Origin: Magnetospirillum sp. 64-120
Lineage (GTDB): Bacteria > Pseudomonadota > Alphaproteobacteria > Rhodospirillales > Magnetospirillaceae
Length of the DNA stretch: 64,000 nt
Direction of reading: 5' to 3'
NCBI GenBank assembly: GCA_001898825.1
Contig: MKVK01000043.1
Location: forward strand, 236,565-300,564
Under the pieces are notes generated by a model that searched no databases, was not told where the DNA came from, and was given only the letters and a program-made list of their open reading frames with translations. This document shows, in pieces, positions 1 to 8,892 of the stretch; positions within the stretch are counted from its first letter, which is position 1; each line of letters begins with the position of its first letter. The position numbers were made by a program, and so were the translations under genes.

Positions 1-1515
1 CGGCTTGTCGGCGCCCAGGATCACCGCTTCGGCGATGAAGGGCGAGAACTTCAGCTTGTTCTCGATGAACTGGGGCGAGAAACGCACGCCGCCCGAGGTG
101 GTGGCCAGATCCTTGATGCGGTCGATGACCACCAGATGGCCGTTTTCCTTTTTCACATAGCCGGCGTCGCCGGTCTTCAGCCAATTGCCGTCGACGATGT
201 CGGCCTTGGACGCTTCCGGGTTCTTGTAATAGCCGGTGAACATGCCGTCGGTGCGGGCGACGATTTCGCCGACGCCGTTATGGTCGGGGTTGTCGATGCG
301 GAATTCGGCGTCGTCGAAGGGAATGCCGACGCTGTCGAAATCGATGTCGTTGCCCCGATGCACCGTGTAGGCGCCGGCCAGTTCGGTCTGACCATAGATC
401 TGGCGCAGCGGCACGCCCATGGCCAGGAAGAAGCGGAAGGTATCGGGCCCCAGGGCGGCGCCGCCGGTGGCGGCCGACTTCAGATAGCTGAACCCGATCC
501 GGTCCCTGAGCGCCTTGAACAGGATCTGGTCGGCCAGCCACGACCGCTTGCCCTGGTCCAGGGCGGCCATGCCCAGCTTCATGCCCAGGTCGAACATCCA
601 ACGCTTGAACGGCGTCGAATCCATCATGCGCGAGCGGACTTCGGCGGCGATGGCTTCCCAGGTCCGGGGCGCCAGCAGCACGAAATGCGGGCCGATTTCC
701 CGCATGTCGGGCATCTGGGTTTCCGGTTCCTCGACGAAGTTGACGACGTTGCGGCAGACCAGCGGCTGACCGACGGCGTAGATCTGTTCCATGATCCACG
801 GCAGCGGCAGCACCGAGACGTAATTGTCGCCGGCGGCCTTTTCGTCGGCCCGCAAGTAGGCGGTGCAGTGACGCAGGAACGGCCCCGACTGCAGCTGGGC
901 CAGCTTGGGGTTGGACGTGGTGCCCGAGGTGGTTACCAGCACCGAGATGTCGTCGCCCAGGCCGGCATCGACTTCGGCGTCGTAACGGTTCGGTTCGCGG
1001 GCCGCCAACTCGTCGCCCATGCGGCGCAAATCGAGGGCGTTGACCAGCTTGTCGTCCTTGTACTTGCGCATGCCGCGCGGGTCGAAATAGACGATGTGCT
1101 TCAGGCTGGGCACTTCCGGGGCGATTTCCAGAAGCTTGTCCACCTGCTCCTCGTCTTCTGCCATCACCACCGAGGCGGCGGTGTAATTCAGCAGATAGGC
1201 GACTTCGGCGTTCATGCTGTCCTGGTAGACGCCCATGGACAGGGCGCCTACGGCATGCGCCGCCAGCTCGCTCCAGATCCATTCCGGACGGTTCTTGCCC
1301 AAGATGGCGACCACGTCACCGCGCTTGACCCCCATTGCGGCCAGGCCCAGGGCCAGACGGCGCACTTCGTTGTGGACATCGGACCAGGTGAACAGGTTCC
1401 AGATGCCGAATTCCTTTTCCCGCATGGCGGTGTCTTTGGGCCAGCGTCGGGCGTTTTCCCGCAACAGCTTGGGGAAGGTGTCGAACTTGCTGACGTCGTT
1501 GTAGTCGTGGCTCAT
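1..1515 (-). CDS. AMP-dependent acyl-CoA synthetase (long-chain type), 3' end outside window
   Basis: Activates a carboxylic acid to its CoA thioester through an acyl-adenylate. The reading frame stays open from ATG 1515 to the window edge, giving 505 codons with the C-terminus missing. The phosphate-binding motif TSGTTSNPK is at residues 196-204 and a YGQTE-type adenylate motif follows further on. The start has a good ribosome site (GGGGAG) and lies 14 bases after the stop of the LivG-type ATPase gene. Ligases of this type often sit inside branched-chain amino-acid (Liv) transporter clusters of proteobacteria, so permease and binding-protein genes may continue beyond base 1. The true substrate cannot be read from the sequence. 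Confidence 0.9.
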   Translation of the reverse strand, partial: MSHDYNDVSKFDTFPKLLRENARRWPKDTAMREKEFGIWNLFTWSDVHNEVRRLALGLAAMGVKRGDVVAILGKNRPEWIWSELAAHAVGALSMGVYQDSMNAEVAYLLNYTAASVVMAEDEEQVDKLLEIAPEVPSLKHIVYFDPRGMRKYKDDKLVNALDLRRMGDELAAREPNRYDAEVDAGLGDDISVLVTTSGTTSNPKLAQLQSGPFLRHCTAYLRADEKAAGDNYVSVLPLPWIMEQIYAVGQPLVCRNVVNFVEEPETQMPDMREIGPHFVLLAPRTWEAIAAEVRSRMMDSTPFKRWMFDLGMKLGMAALDQGKRSWLADQILFKALRDRIGFSYLKSAATGGAALGPDTFRFFLAMGVPLRQIYGQTELAGAYTVHRGNDIDFDSVGIPFDDAEFRIDNPDHNGVGEIVARTDGMFTGYYKNPEASKADIVDGNWLKTGDAGYVKKENGHLVVIDRIKDLATTSGGVRFSPQFIENKLKFSPFIAEAVILGADKP

Positions 1516-1529
1516 TTTGGCTCCCCTGC

Positions 1530-2339
1530 TCAGGCCACGGCACCGGCGGCCGGCTCTTCGTCGTCCTCGACGCCGAGATAGGCCACTTTCACGCGTTCGT
1601 TGCTCATGATTTCGTCGGGCAGGCCGTCGGCGATCTTGCGGCCGAATTCCAGCACGATGACCCGGTGCGAGATGTCCATCACCACGCCCATGTCGTGTTC
1701 GATCATCACCACCGTCATGCCCCATTCCTCGTTCAGGTCGACGATGTAGCGGGCCATGTCTTCCTTCTCTTCCAGGTTCATGCCGGCCATGGGCTCGTCG
1801 AGAAGGATGATTTTCGGTTCCACCGCCATGGCGCGGGCCAGTTCGACCCGCTTACGAAGGCCGTAAGACAGGGTGCCGGCGGTGGACTTGCGGATATGGG
1901 CGATTTCCAGGAAGTCGATGATGTCTTCCACCTTGCGGCGGTGCGCCAGTTCTTCCTTCTGGGCGCCGGCCCAATAAAGGCCACCGGTGGCGAAGTTGTT
2001 CTTCAACAGGTGATGGCGGCCGACCATGATGTTGTCGAGCACGCTCATATGGCCGAACAGCGCCAGGTTCTGGAAGGTGCGGCCGATGCCGATGGTGGCG
2101 CGCTGGTTGGGCGTCATGCCGGTGACGTCGCGGCCTTCGAAGAACACACGGCCGGCGGTGGGCTTGTAGCGGCCCGACACGCAGTTCAGCATGGACGTCT
2201 TGCCGGCGCCGTTGGGGCCGATGATCGAGAACAGCTCGCCCTTGTTGACGTGGAAGTTGACCTCGGTCAGCGCACGCACGCCGCCGAAGCCCAACGACAC
2301 GTCGCGGACTTCCAAAAGCGGTGACGCGGTGCTGGTCAT
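1530..2339 (-). CDS. ABC transporter ATP-binding protein, LivG type
   Basis: ATPase subunit of a branched-chain amino-acid-type ABC importer, 269 residues. Walker A is GPNGAGKT (41-48), the signature motif begins LSYG (157-160) and Walker B is IILLDEP (177-183), followed by the H-loop (IEHD). ATG 2339 was chosen because it matches the family N-terminus and overlaps the stop of the upstream dehydrogenase gene by four bases (ATGA), suggesting translational coupling. An upstream in-frame extension would run antisense to the neighbouring gene and is not real. The C-terminal tail (EDDEEPAAGAVA) is acidic and not part of the fold. The permeases are not in the window. Ligand specificity is unknown; the catabolic neighbours make branched-chain amino acids or acyl compounds likely. 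Confidence 0.92.
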   Translation of the reverse strand: MTSTASPLLEVRDVSLGFGGVRALTEVNFHVNKGELFSIIGPNGAGKTSMLNCVSGRYKPTAGRVFFEGRDVTGMTPNQRATIGIGRTFQNLALFGHMSVLDNIMVGRHHLLKNNFATGGLYWAGAQKEELAHRRKVEDIIDFLEIAHIRKSTAGTLSYGLRKRVELARAMAVEPKIILLDEPMAGMNLEEKEDMARYIVDLNEEWGMTVVMIEHDMGVVMDISHRVIVLEFGRKIADGLPDEIMSNERVKVAYLGVEDDEEPAAGAVA

Positions 2340-3226
2340 TTCGCCCCCCGCAGCATGTTGATGATGCCCGAAAAGTCGGTTCCGGCATGGCCGGAATTGG
2401 CATAAAGGGCGTAAAGCTGGCTGGCTTCGGCGCCCAGCGGCACGCTGGCCCCGGCCTTGCCGGCGGCTTCGACGGCCAGCTTCAGGTCCTTCAGCATCAT
2501 GGCGGCGGCGAAGCCGGGGGCGTAGTCGCGGTTGGCCGGGCTGGTGGGCACCGGGCCGGGGACCGGGCAATAGCTGGTCATCGACCAGTTCTGGCCCGAC
2601 GACTTGGACGAGATGTCGAACAGCTTCTGCGCGTCCAGGCCCAGCTTTTCCGCCAGCGCGAAGGCCTCGCAGGTGCCGATCATGGAAATGCCCAGCAGCA
2701 TGTTGTTGCAGATCTTGGCGGCCTGGCCGTTGCCGGCGCCGCCGGCATGGACGATGGTCTTGCCCATGGCTTCCAGGATCGGCAGCGCCTTGGCGAAGGC
2801 CGCGTCCGTGCCGCCGACCATGAAGGTGAGCGTCCCGGCCTCGGCGCCGCCGACACCGCCGGAAACCGGGGCATCGACCATCAGTTGGCCATTGGCTTCG
2901 GCGGCGGCGGCCACTTCGCGGGCGCTGGCCACGTCGATGGTCGAGCTGTCGATGAACAGACAACCCTTGGGCGCCTTGGACATGACGCCCCCTTCGCCCA
3001 TGTAGACGGCCTTGACGTGCTCGCCCGCCGGCAGCATGGACACCACCACGTCAGCCCCTTGGGCCGTGTCGGCGGCGGCGGACACCACGGTGGCGCCCGC
3101 GTCCTGGGCGGCTTTCTTCGCCGTCTCCGACAAGTCGAAGGCGCGGACGGAATGTCCAGCCTTCACAAGGTTGCGCATCATGGGGCCACCCATGTTGCCC
3201 AGGCCGATGAAGCCAATGCTTGCCAT
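2336..3226 (-). CDS. mmsB: 3-hydroxyisobutyrate dehydrogenase
   Basis: Oxidises 3-hydroxyisobutyrate to methylmalonate semialdehyde with NAD+, a late step of valine breakdown. It has 296 residues, the usual family length. An N-terminal Rossmann motif (GFIGLGNMGGPM) is followed by the substrate loop SGGVGGAEAGTL and the catalytic-lysine region GNGQAAKICNN, all diagnostic of beta-hydroxyacid dehydrogenases. It lies between an isobutyryl-CoA-type dehydrogenase and the Liv ATPase, and a 3-hydroxyisobutyryl-CoA hydrolase is encoded nearby on the other strand, so valine is the best-supported substrate pathway. Other beta-hydroxyacid dehydrogenases (tartronate semialdehyde reductase) share these motifs but fit the neighbours less well. 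Confidence 0.93.
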   Translation of the reverse strand: MASIGFIGLGNMGGPMMRNLVKAGHSVRAFDLSETAKKAAQDAGATVVSAAADTAQGADVVVSMLPAGEHVKAVYMGEGGVMSKAPKGCLFIDSSTIDVASAREVAAAAEANGQLMVDAPVSGGVGGAEAGTLTFMVGGTDAAFAKALPILEAMGKTIVHAGGAGNGQAAKICNNMLLGISMIGTCEAFALAEKLGLDAQKLFDISSKSSGQNWSMTSYCPVPGPVPTSPANRDYAPGFAAAMMLKDLKLAVEAAGKAGASVPLGAEASQLYALYANSGHAGTDFSGIINMLRGAK

Positions 3227-3262
3227 ATCCTCGTCTCCTTCCCTGTTCGCGTCGTTTTGTTT

Positions 3263-4402
3263 TTAGACCTGGGTCAAAGACCGGCCGATGATGACGCGCA
3301 TGATTTCGTTGGACCCTTCCAGGATGCGGTGCACGCGCAGGTCACGCAGGTACCGCTCGATGGGGTATTCCTTGATGTAGCCGTAACCGCCGAACAGCTG
3401 CAGCGCCCGGTCCACCACCGAGAACCCGGTGTCGGTGGCCAATCTTTTCGCCATGGCGCAAAGGGTGGTGGCGGCTTGTTCCTTGGCGTCCAGGGCGCTT
3501 GCCGCGCGGTGCAGCAGCAGGCGGGCGGCTTCCAGTTCAGTGGCCATGTCGGCCAGTTGGAACTGGGTGTTCTGGAAGCTTTGGATGGTCTGGCCGAACT
3601 GTTGGCGTTGGCCGGTGTAGTCGGTGGCCAGTTTCAGGCATTCGCGCGCTCCGCCCAGGGAACAGGCGCCGATGTTCAGGCGGCCGCCGTCCAGGCCCTT
3701 CATGGCGATCTTGAAGCCTTCGCCTTCGGCGCCGATGCGGTTGGCGACGGGAACCCGGCAGTCTTCGAAGATCACGGCGCTGGTGGGCTGGCTTTTCCAG
3801 CCCAGCTTCTTTTCTTGCTTACCGAACGACAGGCCGGGCGTGCCCTTTTCCACCACCAGGCAGGAAATGCCCTTGGGGCCGGGGCCGCCGGTGCGCACCA
3901 TCACCACATAGACGTCGGACGAACCGCCGCCCGAGATGAAGGCCTTGGATCCGTTCAGCACATAATGATCGCCGTCGCGTTCGGCCCGGGTGCGCAACGA
4001 CGCGGCGTCCGATCCGGCGCCCGGTTCGGTCAGGCAATAGCTGGCGAACTTGGCCATGCTGGTCAAATCGGGCAGCCAGCGACGGCGCTGGTCGTCGTTG
4101 CCGAAGCTGTCGATCATCCACGCCGCCATGTTGTGGATGGAAATATAGGCGGCGGTGGACGGGCAGGCGGCGGCCAGTTCCTCGAAGATCAGCGCCGCAT
4201 CCAGACGGCCGAGCGCCGAGCCGCCGACGTCGTCCTTCACATAGATACCGGCGAAACCCAATTCGGCGGCCTTGCGCAAGCATTCCACCGGGAAGATTTC
4301 CTCTTCGTCCCAATGCGCGGCATGGGGCGCCATTTCGCCCAGCGCGAAATCGCGGGCGGCGTTCTGGAAGGCTTCCTGATCTTCGCTCAGGCCGAACTGC
4401 AT
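3263..4402 (-). CDS. Acyl-CoA dehydrogenase, isobutyryl-CoA type
   Basis: FAD-dependent alpha,beta-dehydrogenation of a short or branched acyl-CoA, probably isobutyryl-CoA to methacrylyl-CoA. It has 379 residues. The sequence carries the FAD/substrate motif [14 protein letters not shown], the KAFISGG segment and the C-terminal [10 protein letters not shown], whose first Glu is the usual catalytic base in short-chain acyl-CoA dehydrogenases. I start at ATG 4402 (MQFGLSEDQ), preceded by AGCAGGGA; an in-frame TTG eight codons upstream lacks a ribosome site. The gene heads the leftward operon (dehydrogenase, mmsB, livG-like, ligase). The 273-base gap to the divergent GntR gene holds the promoters for both directions. 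Confidence 0.92.
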   Translation of the reverse strand: MQFGLSEDQEAFQNAARDFALGEMAPHAAHWDEEEIFPVECLRKAAELGFAGIYVKDDVGGSALGRLDAALIFEELAAACPSTAAYISIHNMAAWMIDSFGNDDQRRRWLPDLTSMAKFASYCLTEPGAGSDAASLRTRAERDGDHYVLNGSKAFISGGGSSDVYVVMVRTGGPGPKGISCLVVEKGTPGLSFGKQEKKLGWKSQPTSAVIFEDCRVPVANRIGAEGEGFKIAMKGLDGGRLNIGACSLGGARECLKLATDYTGQRQQFGQTIQSFQNTQFQLADMATELEAARLLLHRAASALDAKEQAATTLCAMAKRLATDTGFSVVDRALQLFGGYGYIKEYPIERYLRDLRVHRILEGSNEIMRVIIGRSLTQV

Positions 4403-4570
4403 CGTGGTTTCATCCCTGCTGCTCAAAAACGAACATACGTTTTTTTAATGCCGACGCAAGAGGGATGTGATCCTCTCTCCCGTCCGTGGCCTCCCCATGC
4501 CGGAAACTCTGTCGGTTTCCTGTGCGATGGTGCTCAAGGCGTATCACAACGGATGGGGTGCGTCCAGCAT

Positions 4571-4580
4571 CTGTATACGG
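4571..4580. promoter_or_regulatory. Candidate MatR/GntR operator upstream of matR-like gene
   Basis: CTGTATACGG contains the palindromic core GTATAC about 100 bases before the GntR start, in the region shared with the divergent acyl-CoA dehydrogenase gene. FCD-type GntR proteins commonly bind TNGTATACNA-like palindromes. As I recall, Rhizobium MatR uses TCTTGTA/TACACGA, which shares the TGTATAC core. The assignment is inference from motif and position. Confidence 0.4.
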
Positions 4581-4675
4581 AAAGGTATTTTTTTGTGTGC
4601 GAACAATGCGCGACTTGGGTACCTTGTGTGACGGGTATATAAAGACCCTCCGAAACGCGGGGGCAGGGAGGACAC

Positions 4676-5341
4676 ATGGCCGCCAAGAAGTCCGACAAGT
4701 CGGCGACGCGCGCAGACGAAATACGCCAGGTCATCGAGGCTGAAATCTTTTCCGGGGCGCTGCGCCCCGGCACCCGCCTGGACGAGGAAAGCTTGGCGGC
4801 CCGCTTCAATCTTTCCCGCACCCCGGTGCGCGAAGCCATCCTGCAGCTGGTCTATTCCGGACTGGTGGTCAAGCAGCCGCGCCAGGGCGCGGTGGTGGCG
4901 CCCTTGGACCTGCACCGCATGGTGCAGATGTTCGAAGTGATGAGCGATATCGAGGGTTTGTGCGCCCGTTACGCCGCCCGGCGCATGTCGGCGGATGAAA
5001 AGACCGCGCTGGAGCGCCTGCATGCGCGGTCCTGCCAATTGTGCGAAGCCCGTCAGCTGGACGAATATTACGCGGTCAACCATTCCTTCCACGAAGCGGT
5101 CTATCAGGGCAGCCACAACGTGGTGCTGCAGGACATGGCGCGGGGACTGTTCGCCCGTCTGGCGCCTTATCGCCGTTACCAGTTGAACCACCCCAAGCGG
5201 GTCGACGAATCCTTCGCCGAGCACGGCGAGGTCCTGGCCGCCATCCTGGCCGCCGATCCCGACCGCGCCCAGGCGGCCATGCGCAAGCATGTGACCATCC
5301 AGGCCGATATTTTTTCGGAATTCGTGTCCATCATGCGTTAG
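4676..5341 (+). CDS. GntR-family (FCD) transcriptional regulator, MatR-like
   Basis: Ligand-responsive DNA-binding repressor or activator, 221 residues. An N-terminal winged helix (about 12-75, with the RTPVREAI recognition-helix motif) is followed by an FCD ligand-binding domain (about 85-215) with metal-site histidines in NHSFHEAV and EHGEV. The gene lies directly upstream of a MatB-like malonyl-CoA synthetase, the order seen for MatR in rhizobia, and is divergent from the valine-type operon. Palindromes with a TGTATAC or TTGTA/TACAA core lie on both sides of it. It probably controls itself, matB and perhaps the leftward operon. The effector (malonate, methylmalonate or an acyl-CoA) is inference. 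Confidence 0.88.
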   Translation: MAAKKSDKSATRADEIRQVIEAEIFSGALRPGTRLDEESLAARFNLSRTPVREAILQLVYSGLVVKQPRQGAVVAPLDLHRMVQMFEVMSDIEGLCARYAARRMSADEKTALERLHARSCQLCEARQLDEYYAVNHSFHEAVYQGSHNVVLQDMARGLFARLAPYRRYQLNHPKRVDESFAEHGEVLAAILAADPDRAQAAMRKHVTIQADIFSEFVSIMR

Positions 5342-5375
5342 CTTGTATCCAGAAAAACGGTTTTTTGGATACAAG
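5342..5375. promoter_or_regulatory. Inverted repeat between matR-like and matB genes: operator or terminator
   Basis: CTTGTATCCA at 5342-5351 is mirrored by TGGATACAAG at 5366-5375. Inner A5 and T5 tracts could extend the stem around a CGG loop with one bulged G. The repeat begins on the base after the GntR stop and no T-run follows, so a terminator is possible but not classic. The halves TTGTA and TACAAGA match the half-sites I recall for the MatR operator (TCTTGTA/TACACGA), which favours an operator for matB. Confidence 0.5.
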
Positions 5376-5467
5376 ACTCTGGCTCTTCGAACATTGCTGT
5401 GCTAGTCCTTGGGCGCTGAATTTCGAGCCGGCCGCCAAGCCGGCCGCTCAAGGGAGGTTTTCAATCC

Positions 5468-6994
5468 ATGCCCGGCAATCTGTTCGCGCTGTTCCAGTCG
5501 CGCTTTCCCGCCGACCGTTCCAAGCCCTTCATCGTCGTCCCCGGTGGCCCGACCCTGTCTTATGCCGACCTGGAGGCGCGTTCCGCCCAGTTCGCGCATG
5601 TGCTGGTGGGGGTGGGGGTCAAGCCCGGCGACCGGGTGGCGGTGCAGGTGGACAAGTCGCCTGAAGCCATCTTCGTCTATCTGGCTTGTCTGCGCGCCGG
5701 CGCCGTGCTGTTGCCGCTGAACACCGCCTATCAGCCGGAAGAGCTGGAATTCTTCCTGTCCGACGCGGCGCCCGCCGCCGTGGTCTGTCAGCCGGCGCGG
5801 GAAACGCAATTGGCCGGCATCGTCGCCAAGACCGGCATCGGCGCGGCGTTGCTGACCCTGGGCGCCGACGGCAGCGGCTCTTTGACGGAAAAGGCCAAGG
5901 GCCAGTCCACCGACTTCGCCACCATCGATCGCGTCGGCACCGAAGTGGCGTCCATCCTTTATTCGTCGGGCACCACCGGGCGGCCCAAGGGCGCCATGAT
6001 GAGCCACGACAACCTGGCCGCCAACGCCCAGACCCTGCACAAGCTGTGGGGCTGGCAGCCCGATGATGTGTTGCTGCACGCTTTGCCGATCTTCCATACC
6101 CACGGCTTGTTCGTGGCCACCAATTGCGTGCTGCTGAACGGCAGCGCCATGATTTTCTGCGCCAAGTTCGACGCCGAGCAGGTGTTGGACCTGCTGCCCC
6201 AGGCCAGCGTCTTCATGGGGGTGCCCACCTTCTACACCCGCCTGCTGGCCAGTCCGCGTCTGAACCCGGAAACCTGCCGCAATATGCGGCTGTTCATTTC
6301 CGGCTCGGCGCCGTTGCTGTCGGAAACCTTCAACGACTTCGCCAGCCGCACCGGCCACACCATTCTGGAACGCTATGGCATGACCGAAGGCGGCATGTTC
6401 ACGTCCAATCCGCTGAAGGGCGCCCGCAAGGCCGGTACCGTCGGCCCGGCTTTGCCCGACATGCAGGTTCGCATCGCCGACGACAACGGCCGCGTGCTGC
6501 CCCAGGGTGAAGTGGGCGGCATCGAGGTCAAGGGCCCCAACGTCTTCATCGGCTATTGGAACATGCCGGAAAAGACCAAGGCCGAGTTCACCGCTGACGG
6601 CTTCTTCAAGACCGGCGATGTCGGCGTCATCGATGCCGACGGCTATGTCAGCATCGTCGGCCGGGCCAAGGATTTGATCATCTCGGGCGGTTACAACGTC
6701 TATCCCAAGGAAGTGGAAGACGCCATTGACCGAATGGACGGCGTGGTGGAATCGGCGGTGGTCGGCATGCCGCATCCCGATTTCGGCGAGGCCGGCCTGG
6801 CCATCATCGTCCCCGAAAAGGGCCGGGAATTGTCGGCCGCCGCCATGTTGGCCGACCTGAAGGGCCGCTTGGCCAACTACAAGGTGCCCAAGCAGATGGT
6901 CTTCGTGCCCGAATTGCCGCGCAACGCCATGGGCAAGGTGCAGAAGAACGTGCTGCGCGACACCTATGCCGAGATGTGGAAGGCGACTTTGTGA
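5468..6994 (+). CDS. matB: Malonyl-CoA synthetase (MatB-like AMP-dependent ligase)
   Basis: ATP-dependent ligation of malonate (often also methylmalonate) to CoA, in the cytoplasm. It has 508 residues, the usual MatB length. Adenylation motifs are SSGTTGRPKG (166-175), LERYGMTEGGM and FKTGDVGVID, with the catalytic lysine in the C-terminal AMGKVQK (K490). Extended stretches, such as LPLNTAYQPEELEFF, HALPIFHTHGLFVA and MGVPTFYTRLL, agree with the Rhodopseudomonas MatB sequence as I remember it. GGGAGG precedes the ATG. The gene overlaps the next one by one base (TGATG). Malonyl-CoA decarboxylase and a malonate carrier are absent nearby, so a role in methylmalonate salvage during valine breakdown is possible. 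Confidence 0.85.
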   Translation: MPGNLFALFQSRFPADRSKPFIVVPGGPTLSYADLEARSAQFAHVLVGVGVKPGDRVAVQVDKSPEAIFVYLACLRAGAVLLPLNTAYQPEELEFFLSDAAPAAVVCQPARETQLAGIVAKTGIGAALLTLGADGSGSLTEKAKGQSTDFATIDRVGTEVASILYSSGTTGRPKGAMMSHDNLAANAQTLHKLWGWQPDDVLLHALPIFHTHGLFVATNCVLLNGSAMIFCAKFDAEQVLDLLPQASVFMGVPTFYTRLLASPRLNPETCRNMRLFISGSAPLLSETFNDFASRTGHTILERYGMTEGGMFTSNPLKGARKAGTVGPALPDMQVRIADDNGRVLPQGEVGGIEVKGPNVFIGYWNMPEKTKAEFTADGFFKTGDVGVIDADGYVSIVGRAKDLIISGGYNVYPKEVEDAIDRMDGVVESAVVGMPHPDFGEAGLAIIVPEKGRELSAAAMLADLKGRLANYKVPKQMVFVPELPRNAMGKVQKNVLRDTYAEMWKATL

Positions 6995-8022
6995 TGGAAG
7001 TCGAGATCATCTTCGCCCGCCAGGGCGACATCGGGCTGGCGGTGCTGAACCGTCCCAAGGCGCTGAACGCCCTGACGCTCGATCAGGTCCACGCCCTGCA
7101 CACTCGCCTGGACGCCTGGGCCAAGGATGACGCGGTGAAAGCGGTGGTCATCGAAGGGACGGGGGACAAGGCGTTCTGTGCCGGCGGCGACATCCGTGCG
7201 CTGTACGATGCCTGCAAGGCCGGCGAGATGGATTACGTGGCGTCGTTCTATCGCGACGAATACCGCCTGAACCGCAAGATCAAGACCTATGCCAAGCCCT
7301 ATGTGGCGCTGATCGACGGCATCGTCATGGGCGGCGGCGTGGGGGTCTCGGTGCATGGCCGCTATCGTGTCGCCACCGAACGCACGCTGTTCGCCATGCC
7401 GGAAACCGGCATCGGCTTTTTCCCCGACGTCGGCGGCGCCTATTTCTTGCCGCGCTGTCCGGGGCAGGTCGGCCTGTATCTGGGGCTGACCGGGGCGCGG
7501 CTGAAGGCCGCCGATTGCCTTTATGCCGGTATCGCCACCCATTACGTGCCGTCGGCCCGGATGGACGAGCTGAAGGCGGCCTTGGCGACGGGCGGCGACG
7601 ATGTGGAAGCGGTGCTGTCGCGTTTCCACGTCGATCCCGGCACCGCCCCCTTGGCCGAGCACCGCGACCTGATCGACCGCTGCTTCTCGGCCGCCAGCTA
7701 TGACGGCGTGCTGGCCGCCCTGGCCGCCGAGGGCGAGGGCTTCGCCAGCGCCACCCTGGCCGCCATCCAGGCCAAGTCGCCGACCGCCAACAAGGTGGCG
7801 TTCGAGCAGATCCGCCGTGGGGCAAAGCTGGATTTCGACGCCGGCATGAAGATGGAGTTCCGCCTGTCCCAGGTGTGGGCGCCCGGCGCCGACTTCATCG
7901 AAGGCATCCGCGCCGTCATCGTCGACAAGGACGGCAAGCCGCGCTGGTCCCCAGCCGCCACCGACGAAGCGGTGCGGGCCAGCTTCGACAAGGTCCCGGC
8001 CTGCGGCGACCTGACGTTTTAA
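6994..8022 (+). CDS. 3-hydroxyisobutyryl-CoA hydrolase (crotonase fold)
   Basis: Hydrolyses 3-hydroxyisobutyryl-CoA to 3-hydroxyisobutyrate and CoA, the step feeding the mmsB product encoded on the opposite strand. It has 342 residues from ATG 6994, which overlaps the matB stop. The crotonase oxyanion-hole segments FCAGGDIRAL (about 61-70) and GIVMGGGVGVSVHG are present, as is MPETGIGFFPDVGG with the family Glu at 137; the FPDVGG form separates hydrolases from simple enoyl-CoA hydratases. The longer C-terminal half fits the hydrolase family. An upstream ATG at 6976 lies inside matB and has no ribosome site. Confidence 0.9.
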   Translation: MEVEIIFARQGDIGLAVLNRPKALNALTLDQVHALHTRLDAWAKDDAVKAVVIEGTGDKAFCAGGDIRALYDACKAGEMDYVASFYRDEYRLNRKIKTYAKPYVALIDGIVMGGGVGVSVHGRYRVATERTLFAMPETGIGFFPDVGGAYFLPRCPGQVGLYLGLTGARLKAADCLYAGIATHYVPSARMDELKAALATGGDDVEAVLSRFHVDPGTAPLAEHRDLIDRCFSAASYDGVLAALAAEGEGFASATLAAIQAKSPTANKVAFEQIRRGAKLDFDAGMKMEFRLSQVWAPGADFIEGIRAVIVDKDGKPRWSPAATDEAVRASFDKVPACGDLTF

Positions 8023-8035
8023 CAATCAAAAGGCA

Positions 8036-8097
8036 CGTCATGGCCGGGCTTGACCCGGCCATCTGCGTGGATGCCCGGATCAAGTCCGGGCATGACG
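8036..8097. repeat. Paired-hairpin intergenic repeat (REP-like)
   Basis: Two adjacent perfect hairpins: TGGCCGGG/CCCGGCCA (8041-8048 with 8054-8061, loop CTTGA) and ATGCCCGGA/TCCGGGCAT (8071-8079 with 8085-8093, loop TCAAG). They are enclosed by CGTCATG and CATGACG, giving a cruciform-like unit. Elements with this 'GGGCTTGACCC ... GATCAAGTCC' pattern are scattered through many alphaproteobacterial genomes. I found no second copy in this window. It fills most of the gap between two same-strand genes. Confidence 0.8.
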
Positions 8098-8116
8098 AAA
8101 AATAGGGAGGGACTTC

Positions 8117-8878
8117 ATGAACATCCGTGATTGCGCCGCCATCGTCACCGGCGGCGGCTCGGGCTTGGGCGCCGAAACCGCCCGGGCGCTGGCCAAGCAG
8201 GGCGCCAAGGTCGCCGTGCTGGATTTGAACGAAGCCGCCGTGCAGGCGGTGGCCGCCGAAATCGGCGGCATCGGTCTGGTCTGCGACGTCACCAGCGCCG
8301 AATCGGTGGAAAACGCCATCGCCGCCGCCCGGGCCAAGCATGGTGCGGCGCGCATTTGCGTCAACTGCGCTGGTGTGGCGACGCCAGGCAAGGTTGTCGG
8401 ACGCAAGGGACCGATGGCGCTGGAATCCTTCGCCAAGGTCATCCAGATCAATTTGATCGGTACCTTCAACGTCATGCGTCTGGCTGCCGCCGACATGCTG
8501 ACCCTTGATCCCCAGGACAACGGCGAACGCGGCGCCATCGTCAACACGGCCTCGATTGCCGCCTTCGACGGCCAGATCGGCCAGGTCGCCTATGCCGCGT
8601 CCAAGGGCGGCGTCGCCAGCCTGTCGCTGCCGGCTGCCCGCGAATTCGCCCCTGCAGGCATCCGCGTCATGGCCATCGCTCCGGGCTATTTCGGCACCCC
8701 CATGGTCAGCGGCATGCCGCAGGAAGTGCTGGATTCCCTGGTCGCCTCGACCCTGTTCCCGCACCGCCTGGGCCTGCCGGAAGAATACGCCCGCATGGTG
8801 CTGTCCATCGTCGACAACCCCATGCTGAACGGCAGCACCATCCGCCTGGACGGCGCCGTGCGCATGCCGCCGATGTAA
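8117..8878 (+). CDS. Short-chain dehydrogenase, 3-hydroxyacyl-CoA dehydrogenase type II (HSD10-like)
   Basis: NAD-dependent oxidation of a 3-hydroxyacyl-CoA, in HSD10 relatives typically 2-methyl-3-hydroxybutyryl-CoA from isoleucine. It has 253 residues with a TGGGSGLG cofactor motif (11-18), NCAG, and the catalytic Tyr/Lys pair in VAYAASKGG. The C-terminal APGYFGTPM and LDGAVRM segments fit the HSD10 group better than generic SDRs. AGGGAGG precedes the start. The neighbours suggest it is part of branched-chain acyl-CoA oxidation. Confidence 0.87.
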   Translation: MNIRDCAAIVTGGGSGLGAETARALAKQGAKVAVLDLNEAAVQAVAAEIGGIGLVCDVTSAESVENAIAAARAKHGAARICVNCAGVATPGKVVGRKGPMALESFAKVIQINLIGTFNVMRLAAADMLTLDPQDNGERGAIVNTASIAAFDGQIGQVAYAASKGGVASLSLPAAREFAPAGIRVMAIAPGYFGTPMVSGMPQEVLDSLVASTLFPHRLGLPEEYARMVLSIVDNPMLNGSTIRLDGAVRMPPM

Positions 8879-8892
8879 GGAAAGGTGACCCC

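Noticed and set aside
2321-4642. Rightward open frame of 773 codons, and similar ones at 32419-35049 (876) and 44791-47295 (834)
   Set aside because: They are mirror frames of well-supported leftward genes, rich in Gly, Ala, His and Gln, with no recognisable domain.
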